NCBI GenBank assembly: GCA_023935145.1
Contig: CM043697.1
Location: 57,922,501 to 57,986,500, forward strand
Length of the DNA stretch: 64,000 nt
Source: Bretschneidera sinensis
Taxonomy: Eukaryota > Streptophyta > Magnoliopsida > Brassicales > Akaniaceae
Direction of reading: 5' to 3'
Positions 56,801-64,000 of this stretch are shown here, in pieces. The stretch's first letter is position 1, and every line of letters starts with the position of its first letter. The notes below the pieces were generated by a model that was given only the letters and a program-made list of their open reading frames with translations, was not told the DNA's origin and ran no database searches. A program made the position numbers and the translations under genes.

Positions 56801-58080
56801 ACTTATTGTGCAATTATCTACATAATTTAATAAGCAAATAATCAAACTTGTTTTACTTGCAAGTGCATAAGGTCAATACTAGCATAGTGTGCAAGTGCGA
56901 GATCATTTCCACAGGGATTGGTGAATTTTGTTTTAGAATCAGTTTCTCAATATAAGAAGATAGAAATAACTGTTGAGTGTGAATTAATAATAATAAGAAC
57001 ATAGGGCTTTGATATCCACCACTAATCATACTTTCCCAATGAGTAACGTGCTAATGCTCTAGCCATATCATGAATACCTAATGGTTGTCAACCTAAGGGC
57101 ATGGTATCTACTCTTTAAGTTATTGATCTCCCTAAGCAACGAGTTAGGCATGGTATCTACTCTAACTCTTTTCTTTCTTAAGGGATTCAACATGGTGTAT
57201 ACTGAGTTATTCCTTAAGAGAGCATACGATTTGTGGAAATCTACAACCACACGAGACCTAGGGTATGGTGTATACTCCCGGTTTCTCATGTTGATTAACC
57301 CAAGAATCCGGCATGGATTTCTTTTGTTACTATCATTAGACCCAGGACTCGGTCATCCAAATTGATCGAACTAACTCATCCATATCACATGCATACGTTG
57401 ATCAGACACACACATATGAGGAATTCAATAAAACATGCATTAATCAATAAAGCATCATAATCAAGGCTATTGGCAAAAGCAATCAATGAATAAATATATG
57501 GAAGAGCATAATTAGGGCTTCAATCAAGTCCTATTAGTAAGTTAGTTACACATGTTGTCTATAATAAACATCATTATAACACAAATTAAAACCAAAAAAA
57601 TAAAACCTGAAGAATACTATGGAGATGAGTCGTCAATTCCTCTCCAAAGCTTACAACTTCAAGCCAAAGTAAAAGATAAAAAGAAAGATGTGTTTTCTAT
57701 GTTTTACAAGCCTATATATAGGGTTCTAAGAGTGCCCCGAAACCCTAATTCCAAAATAGGTCTAGAAGAAAGTTTTCCAAAATTGGCTCTGCCGCCTCTC
57801 TGTGCGTGTGCGCTCGATCGCTTGCTTCTGCGCTCGAGCCTTCTATGTGTGCGCTCATTTGCATGTGCGCTCAATCGCATCCATGTTGCGCTCGATCGCA
57901 CCATCTTTCTCTAGATCTTCAGTTTTCTTCTTGTAAAGCTTCAAAATGCTTTCTTTTCTTCACAAGCCTATAAAGACACAGAAAACATAAAAATGAAGTA
58001 AAGCATAATAAAATATGTAAACAAAGAGCTTAATAAATTAAATCAAGGGGCTTAAATATGAATATTTAAGCATTTATCAC
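56801..58080 (-). repeat. 5' LTR of Athila-like element
   Basis: It pairs with 38162-39449. It begins ACTTATTGTGCAATTATC on the plus strand and ends TTTATCAC. The GC-rich motif cluster lies at 57800-57902. The Tat LTR resumes directly at 58081. Confidence 0.9.
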
Positions 58081-58218
58081 GGCTGATCATCTCATTTAAT
58101 GCTCCTATCACGCCTTTTCCTTTTTCAACCATATTCTCTCATACTTACTAGAGCCTTTACATGTAGCCTAATCAGGATATGCCAAAACATTAAATTATTT
58201 TCCGTATAAGCATAAACA
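58081..58218 (-). repeat. 5' LTR of Tat-like element, right part
   Basis: GGCTGATCATCTCATTTAAT and the following bases match 15567-15688 of the other Tat LTR, ending ATAAACA. Bases 58219-58351 are the remaining AT-rich intron up to the exon. Confidence 0.85.
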
Positions 58219-58351
58219 AATCAAATTTTTATTCACAAGAATAAAGCATTCATTCTCGACTTTATTAATGAAAAAAAAAACATAAGTCGAGCACACATTA
58301 CTCAAGGATAATTCAAAAAGGGATAGTTGAAAGATATGATTTGAATAATAC

Positions 58352-58672
58352 CAGGCTCATTAGTGCCCTCAACACAATCACAGTAGTTATCTTTGAGACG
58401 ATCTTTGGTGAATAATTTCGATCCGTCCTTGCATTTTATCACCTATGAACCAAAGTATTTCTCATTTGCTCAAGTAAAAGCACATACATATATATAACCC
58501 CTAATCTCAAATCAAATAAATACATATATAGCATACATACATGTAGAGAGAAACAGAGAGCATAAAGGTACCTAGAGGATGGATGTCGATGATAGATGAG
58601 CTTGGATGAAAAATATACAAGTATGAAGATCAAGAAAGATGATAAGTATAGAAGAATGTTTAAGCTTATCAT
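58352..58672 (-). pseudogene. Glucosidase II beta-like gene, exons 1-2
   Basis: Exon 2 (58352-58468) reads NEKYFGS, a [22 protein letters not shown], then [11 protein letters not shown], the N-terminal cysteine-rich block of glucosidase II beta proteins (normally EKYF.[11 protein letters not shown].ft.drlNDdfCDC.DGTDEPG). The TAG replaces the expected Glu codon. Exon 1 (58572-58672) starts at ATG 58672 with a hydrophobic signal peptide (MISLNILLYLSSFLIFILVY). Its end reads SSIIDIHPL in another frame, so a one-base shift lies within it. Donor G|GTACCT and acceptor TTGAG|CA join exon 1 to exon 2 in phase 1. The remainder of the gene is at 4396-5103. Alternative: splicing at the AG of the TAG would skip the stop but still leave the frameshift. 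Confidence 0.78.
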
Positions 58673-60889
58673 TAGTTTCTCAGGGATCGTTTTCTAGAAA
58701 TTTTGGTCATGGACTTTGAAGTTAAATAAGTCCATTGAGCTTGCAGTGGACAGCAAGTCAACAGTCTAGTCCAAGGGGAAAAGTGGGGGGCTTTGTATCC
58801 TCTGTAGTTTAATTTGTCTTTGGTTTGACACAGTTCATTATAGGATTAATAGTAACTTCATCAGAAATTAAAATCAAAAGCTATAATTGAAACACCTTTT
58901 TTTTTTATCCAAATATCCTCTTACCACGTAAAAAAATGGTGTTTGTATAAAATCAAATTTATATTTTTGATTTTTTTTTTAAAAAAAAAAGAAAAGAAAA
59001 ACAATTGTGAGGCCGGTTCCCAGTAATGGTTGGTGACTGAAATGACGGAGTTTTGTTGCCAGTGCAAAATTCAGCCTGGTAGTGCCATTATTTTTCGATA
59101 ATAGTTATCGAAAACGATCAGACGTGAAAGATTTCCTCCTCCATCCACGACGGAGATTCCAACAGAGAATGAGGGTAAAAGGCTCGGCAGATAGCAATGC
59201 TTTCAGATTTCATTTGGTAAATCCCGGCGAGAGCTTTCCAATGGTACCAGTGATGTGCTCTTTTCAATGGTACCAGTGGTGCGCTCTTTCGAGCTCCGAT
59301 TGTCACTGTATCTCCCAAAAAATCTCTGAAGGTGAAAAAAATTTAAATATATGATTTAGTCCATTTATCAAATTAGTCTTCTATTTGTGTAAGAAATTTA
59401 GGGTTATTTTGATCATCCAATTCTCAATAGCACAAACCATAGAAAATATCAAATGTTGATAATATTGTCATCAGATAAAAAATTGAAATGAAATGAGGAA
59501 AAAAAAAAGAAAAGAAAGAATTTGTAATGCAACTTCTCTCATAGTTATCTCAAATCAAACAACAGGCCTCGGGTCAACGATTTATTAGGTCAATCATTGA
59601 AACATTGGTTTAAAATATAATTCAAAAACATAATAATTATAATTGTTAAATCATTACTAAAAATTAACTCAAACTTAATAGTAAAAATAACTGCAAAACA
59701 AATCTTAAATATAATTCATGCTCCATATACAAGTTTTTATAACAGACTATATTGGGAATAGTTGAAATATATTAATCCAACAAAAGAGTCAAGGACTGGA
59801 GAAGTGATGACCCACTTGTGAAAGAACCTCTTGAGCGTATAAGAGAACACGTACAATTTCCTGTCAATTCTTGTACACATTAGAGGCAAATCGGTATTCT
59901 AACCCTTAATAAGTAAACCAAATTTATTGAAGGAATAGTTGGATGTTGACTTGATGTACGCTTGACATTGGATCAAGGGTTTAAAACAAAAATCACCCTT
60001 TAACTGTTGAACAAGTATTTACTTTTTTATTCCTTTGAGAATTGATATTTTTACTCTTTATTGTGCCAAGTGTCGCTTTCTGATTAAACGATGAATTTTT
60101 ATGTTGGAGATCACTTGAACTCAAAAGCTTAAACCAATGGATTCTGTTTCCACCATTATATATATGTCCTTCACTTATCTATTTTTTTTCCATAGGCAAT
60201 TGATATTCAACACCTCTTCATTCACACGTGAATATTTCCAACACCTTAAGTTACTTAGAACTTAAGGAAATTACTCATATTTTAAATGCTCAAACATTTG
60301 TTTTAAATAAAATTGAGAGACAATTTGGTTCTCAATAATTTGAATAGGATGTTAACTTGTACTTGAAGCATTTCAAGTTAGTAGTCCGGTCTATATATAA
60401 TTTGTTTTATTCTTATCTTTATTATAAAAGAAAGTGTCAAATAAATTCAAATATTCATGTTGATGATAAGGATTATGATATTAAATTCCACTACAAACTA
60501 TATATATCTTATTTGCAATTGATCTTCACTCTCATAATCTTGACCAAATGCACCAGTCTTGTTAATTCATAACTTTTCTAGGAAGCAACAATATCAAGTA
60601 ATCGATACACTTGTTAATTGAATCAACAATAAGAAAAGAAGGATGATGAATCATGATCCACTTCATTCACTTTTCATTATCTTTCCTCAAATCCAAAAGT
60701 AATTGAAAAAAAAAAATCCATAGTCTGCCCTCCCATATTGTAGTTTCACTTGTCTTACCAAATTGACCTACAATATACAAAAGACAAGTTTCCAGACAAG
60801 TTTCCATTAGGTTTCAAGTCAATCTGAAAGCGAAAAAGGATAAGTGTAAGAGCAAATGCTTCAATATTTGTCCACTCAGCAACAATCTT
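58673..60889. other. Intergenic DNA upstream of the glucosidase II beta-like gene
   Basis: Bases 59020-59330 are richer in GC and CG dinucleotides than the surroundings and could be the 5' UTR or promoter-proximal part of the minus-strand gene. The plus frame 59082-59354 has no recognised similarity and is not called. Bases 59340-60889 are AT-rich, with only chance ORFs; I see nothing else. Confidence 0.4.
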
Positions 60890-61852
60890 TGTTGGTATTT
60901 GTCTAAGGTTTAAACATGGTTCAAACATGGTTAAGGTTTGAACAGGTCCAAGTATGGTTCAAAGATGGTTAAAGTCTAAACCAAAGGTGGAGGATCAAAT
61001 TTCAGCAAGTTAGAAGGCTGCACACATGTGTGTGCTTCATTTTGGAGCAAGGGAAGGCCATGCGCACTAGTGTGCGCACTTCTACACACAAGCAGAAGGG
61101 TGTTGTGTGAAGGGGACAACAAACTTAGAGCTACAGCGCTGGAACCTAGCAGGAATAGCACAAGGGACAGAAACTTGAAGCTGCAGCGCCGGTTCCTCAG
61201 CGTTGCAGCGCTGGCCGGCACACATGGACAACATGCTTCAGCCTTCTCTTTGGTACGTGAATGCAAGGTTAAAAGACACAGCACCACTTAGGATTGATGG
61301 AGGGCCATGGTTAAGTGGTCATCAAGATCTAAGGGTGGAGAATAACTCACAAGAATGTCCAAGAAGTGGATGGCTATAAAAGGGGTTCCCTAGCCTCATT
61401 TTTCACATGAGAGAAGAATCATTGTTGTGACATTGTGTGAGATCAAATATAATACAAGAGAGAATTGTGTGAGAGTGCAAAGACACAAACATACAAGAGG
61501 GACTCATTTTAGAGAGGCTGGTTGTAAAGAAGAAAGGATAGTAGAGAATTGATAGGAAGCATTATAATAGGTTTATCACTTTCTCGTTCTCTTCTTGGTT
61601 TGTTCAAGAACTTGAGGTTTCTTGGAGAGGGTTGCTGAATTGTAAAGAACCATTGATTTAGTGCAGAGAGTTTGGAGGAACTCACGGGGACGTAGGCACA
61701 TTGCCAAACCTCGATAACAAATTGCTTGTCTTCTTTCTTTCTTTGATTTTCTGTTCTTGTGTTCGATTGCTGAAATTCTTTCTACAAGTCATTCTAGACT
61801 TGGGTGTTTGGAAGATCACCACCTGGGCATCTTGTCAAGGTGATTTCCAACA
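60890..61852 (+). repeat. 5' LTR of copia C
   Basis: It starts TGTTGGTATTTGTCTAAGG and ends GATTTCCAACA. The TATA box is TATAAAAGG at 61375-61383. It is the reverse complement of the LTRs at 27579, 32307, 40594 and 47807. Confidence 0.92.
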
Positions 61853-61853
61853 G

Positions 61854-61865
61854 TGGTATCAGAGC
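61854..61865 (+). other. Primer binding site of copia C
   Basis: TGGTATCAGAGC is an exact initiator-Met PBS one base after the LTR. Two more near-copies follow within 50 bases (TGGTATCAGAGT at about 61874 and GGTTATCAGAGC at about 61894). Confidence 0.92.
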
Positions 61866-62112
61866 TTTGGACAGTGGTATCAGAGTAGCACAGCTGGTTA
61901 TCAGAGCAAGAAGTAGAAGGTGACGGAGCCAAGACTCCAAGAATCAAAGATAAACTTCTTGGGAGATTCAAGAATGGTGTAAAGATCAAGATCTAATCGT
62001 GTTCTTGAAGGTTGATTCAAGAATGGTGTTAAGATCCATCTTCGATCTGTGTTCTTGAGGTTGAAGAAAGAATTTGTGGGTAGTGCATAAATCAGGGATC
62101 TTGTCCGCAAAG

Positions 62113-62992
62113 ATGGCTTCAAATTTCGGTATTGAGAAGTTTAATGGAAAGGGAGATTTTTCCCTTTTGAAGCGGAAGATCAAGGCGGTTCTAGTGCAAC
62201 AGAAAGTGGACTTGGCTCTTAGAGAAGATGATGCTTTTCCAGCAAGTACCACGGAGGACCAACGGAATGAGATGAAGAAGATGGCTTACAGCACCATTTT
62301 CTTGCACATGTCGGATAATGTCACAAGGGAGTGCGGAGACTCGAAAGATCCAGCTGCAATATGGAAGAAACTAGATGAGTTATTTCTTGCCTAAGACTCT
62401 CCCTAATAAGAAGTATCTTCGTAAATGAATATTTGCTTTTAAATTTGATCCTAAGAAAGAGTTGCAAGATGATCTTGATGCCAAGATAACGAGTGCATCA
62501 AGTGGTAAAGAGTTGTTCTTTAAAAGAAGGCCAACAACTTGGTATGGCAGCATGCATGGCTACTACCGGAATAGAGGTAGAGGAGAGAGCCATGGGAGAG
62601 TGCACAGCAGCATACATGGCTACTACCGGGACAAAGGTAGAGGAAAGAGCCATGGGAGAGTGCATAACAACATGCATGGCTACTACCGGGACAGAGGTAG
62701 AGGAGAGAGCCATGGGAGAGTGCACAGCAGCATGCATGGCTACTACCAGGACAGAGGTAGAGGAGAAAGCTATGGGAGAATGCATTCCAAACTGAGATTT
62801 GGAGGGAAGAGCTGCTACTACTGCCATAAGAAGGGTCATGTCAAGAAAGATTGCAAGAAGATGACAAGGGATAGAGGAGGAAGCCATACCAAGAATGGAG
62901 AGGCTTCGGTTGCCAAAATAGAACAGCAAGATGATGATGTTCTTTTTGTGTGCTCGGATGTGAGCAAGGGGCAAGAAGGCAGCGGGAAATGA
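62113..62992 (+). pseudogene. Copia C gag
   Basis: An ATG at 62113 gives MASNFGIEKFNGKGDFSLLK, then VQQKVDLALREDDAFPASTT and IWKKLDELFLA, then a stop at 62392-62394 where AKTLPNK is expected, so a frameshift. The second frame (62462-62992) starts DDLDAKITSASSGKELFFKR. It carries about four 20-residue repeat units, then a complete zinc knuckle CYYCHKKGHVKKDC and an acidic tail to VSKGQEGSGK and TGA. As in copy A, the middle gag segment present in copy B is missing. Confidence 0.88.
62550..62790 (+). repeat. 60-base tandem repeat in copia C gag, about 4 units
   Basis: GCATGGCTACTACCGGGACA recurs every 60 bases (near 62553, 62613, 62673 and 62733). Each unit encodes MHGYYRDRGRGESHGRVHSS. Confidence 0.95.
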
Positions 62993-64000
62993 ATCTTGGA
63001 TTCCGGGTGCACTCATCACATGTGCCCTCACCGGAGTTGGTTCAAGAATTTCAAGGAGACTAATGATGAAAGAGTTTTCTTGTGGAATGATATTTCTTAC
63101 CAAGTGAGAGGCATAGGAGACATCCAGGTGAGGATGTTTGATGGAATGACAAGGCTGCTGGAAAATGTGAGGTATCTCTCGGATTTGAGGAGGAATTTGA
63201 TCTCATTGGGGCAACTGGATTCCATGGGATACACATGCAAGATAGAGGGAGAAAAGATCAAAGTAACCAAGGGATCTTTGGTAGTGATCAAGGCAGCAAG
63301 AAACGATGGACTCTATAAGATGATCGGAGAGATAGAATGATTAAGCAGCAAGCTTGATGGCTGAGATGGATAGGGCAGCCCTTTGGCACACTCGCTTGGG
63401 ACATATGAGCGAAGAGGGCCTACAAGTTCTCAGGAAGGATGGCCTACTTGGTCGAGACAAAGTAGAGGAACTTGATTTCTGCGAGTGTTGTGTTCTTGAG
63501 AAGCAACACCGGGTCAGCTTCAACATCGGAGTGCACAAGTCTAAGGGCATTCTTGACTACATTCATGCAGACCTTTGGGGACCAGCAAGGACACCAACAC
63601 AGGGAGGTAACTTTTACTTTCTATCATTAATTGATAATTATTCAAGAAGAGTGTGGGTTTATTTGGTTAGAAATAAATCGGATGCCTTGAATAAGTTAGT
63701 GGTGTGGAAAGGGCTAGTTGAGACTCAAATGGGTAGAGTAGTTAAGGGGATAAGAACCGATAATGGCTTAGAAATTTTTAACCAAGAACTTGATCAATTC
63801 TGTAGGTTAAATGGGATTCTAAGACATAGGACGGTTGTGGAAACCCATCAGCAAAGTGGAGTTGCTGAGTGGATGAATAAGACCCTTATGGAAAAGGTTA
63901 GGTGCATGTTAAATGGATCCGGATTACCCGAATGTTTTTGGGGGGAAGTTGTGGCTACAGCTGCATACTTAGTAAATAGATCAGCCTCTAGGATTGTGTC
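62993..64000 (+). pseudogene. Copia C protease, pre-integrase and integrase (partial)
   Basis: After the TGA at 62990-62992 the same frame continues ILDSGCTHHMCPHRSWF (protease active site) to LDSMGYTCKIEGEKIKVTKG and ends near 63340. A small deletion shifts the frame. From about 63343 the next frame has LWHTRLGHMSEEGLQVLRK and CECCVLEKQHRVSF, then the integrase core with Asp in YIHADLWGPA and RTDNGLEIF, and E in QQSGVAEWMNKTLM. It stays open to the last base (ATAAYLVNRSASRIV), with no stop in the last 650 bases. RT and RNase H are outside the window. Confidence 0.9.

Larger units (their letters stand above)
38162..58080 (-). mobile_element. Athila-like Ty3/gypsy element, containing a nested copia
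   Basis: LTRs 38162-39449 and 56801-58080 are close copies; I count about 7 differences in the first 130 bases. The flanks TGGCT (38157-38161) and CGGCT (58080-58084) form a near-perfect duplication. The PBS matches the tRNA-Asp type used by Athila. Domain order is gag, protease, RT, RNase H, integrase, then an extra ORF in the env position. Stops are present in every gene. Confidence 0.9.
14719..58218 (-). mobile_element. Tat-like Ty3/gypsy element, heavily interrupted
   Basis: LTRs 14719-15688 and 37309-38161 plus 58081-58218 start TGCAAGATTTAATTTA and end ATAAACA on the plus strand. Between them on the minus strand are gag (37290-36256, 24292-23187), a pol remnant with RT/RNase H and a second Tat-type RNase H, and then an antisense ORF beside the 3' LTR. 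That layout is typical of the Tat/Ogre/Grande branch (family knowledge). Integrase and most of RT are missing. No clean target-site duplication was found (ATTAA versus AATCA). Confidence 0.78.
5104..58351 (-). other. About 53-kb intron of the glucosidase II beta-like gene, filled with nested transposons
   Basis: The donor is CCT G|GTATTATT at 58352/58351 and the acceptor lies near 5104. Exon 2 ends at EGTNEPG and exon 3 continues TTVCPTCKFYC, which matches the uninterrupted order in glucosidase II beta proteins, so the two halves belong together. Everything between is either a mobile element or short intron remnants (5104-5297, 14641-14718, 58219-58351). Whether it is still spliced is unknown. 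Confidence 0.75.
60890..64000 (+). mobile_element. Copia C, same family as A and B, cut by window end
   Basis: The 5' LTR 60890-61852, PBS, gag with 60-base repeats, protease, pre-integrase and the start of integrase are present. The 3' part lies outside. It is in plus orientation. Gag has a frameshift and the gag/protease border has a TGA. Confidence 0.93.

Noticed and set aside
59082..59354. ORF of 90 residues in GC-richer DNA upstream of the split gene
   Set aside because: No domain or family resemblance. It contains a duplicated TGGTACCAGTG stretch and may be 5' UTR of the opposite-strand gene. Not called as a gene.
60357..60572. ORF of 71 residues with hydrophobic end
   Set aside because: It lies in AT-rich DNA with no similarity; expected by chance.
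61854..61905. Possible tRNA gene because of TGGTATCAGAGC repeats
   Set aside because: These are primer-binding sequences complementary to the initiator-Met tRNA 3' end; no cloverleaf can be formed around them.

Overview
The window is nuclear DNA of a flowering plant. The evidence is a spliced papain-type protease gene, plant PPR and glucosidase-II-beta-like exons, and dense nested LTR retrotransposons of plant lineages (copia, Tekay/Del-like, Athila-like, Tat-like). It is eudicot-like in style; I cannot name the species from sequence alone.

Layout. (1) 1-2514: a two-exon cysteine protease gene on the plus strand, the only gene here that looks intact. (2) 2515-2897: a broken C-terminal piece of a PPR gene, minus strand. 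(3) 4396-58672, minus strand: a small glucosidase II beta-like (PRKCSH N-domain) gene. Its last three exons lie at 4396-5103 and its first two at 58352-58672, so the intron between them is about 53 kb and is filled with mobile elements. The gene also carries a frameshift, an in-frame TAG, a lost splice acceptor and a lost cysteine, so it is probably a pseudogene. (4) 58673-60889: intergenic. (5) 60890-64000: a plus-strand copia element running off the window end.

The intron nest, from outside in. Block 1: a minus-strand LINE (5298-6514 and 14551-14640) is split by a plus-strand copia deletion derivative (6515-14550, TSD TGAAA). That copia is split by a minus-strand gypsy element (8142-13834, TSD AATAT). 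Block 2: a Tat-like gypsy (14719-58218, minus) carries an antisense plant-mobile-domain ORF beside its 3' LTR. Four things sit inside it: a gypsy shard (17883-18850); a solo LTR (19290-21662, TSD CATAC); a Tekay-like gypsy (24293-36255, TSD GTAAA/GTAAG) that itself contains a copia (27579-33266, TSD GTTCC); and an Athila-like gypsy (38162-58080, in the Tat 5' LTR) that itself contains a composite three-LTR copia (40594-48777, TSD ACATT).

The copia copies at 27579, 40594 and 60890 belong to one family. Both copies whose RT lies in the window share the same RT deletion, which removes the first catalytic Asp motif. Two copies share a TGA exactly at the gag/protease border, and a 60-bp repeat in gag varies in copy number. 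All elements carry stops or deletions and none looks autonomous. Most ORFs here are broken transposon genes or shadows of them. Terminal repeats, target-site duplications, primer-binding sites and protein motifs were compared by eye.
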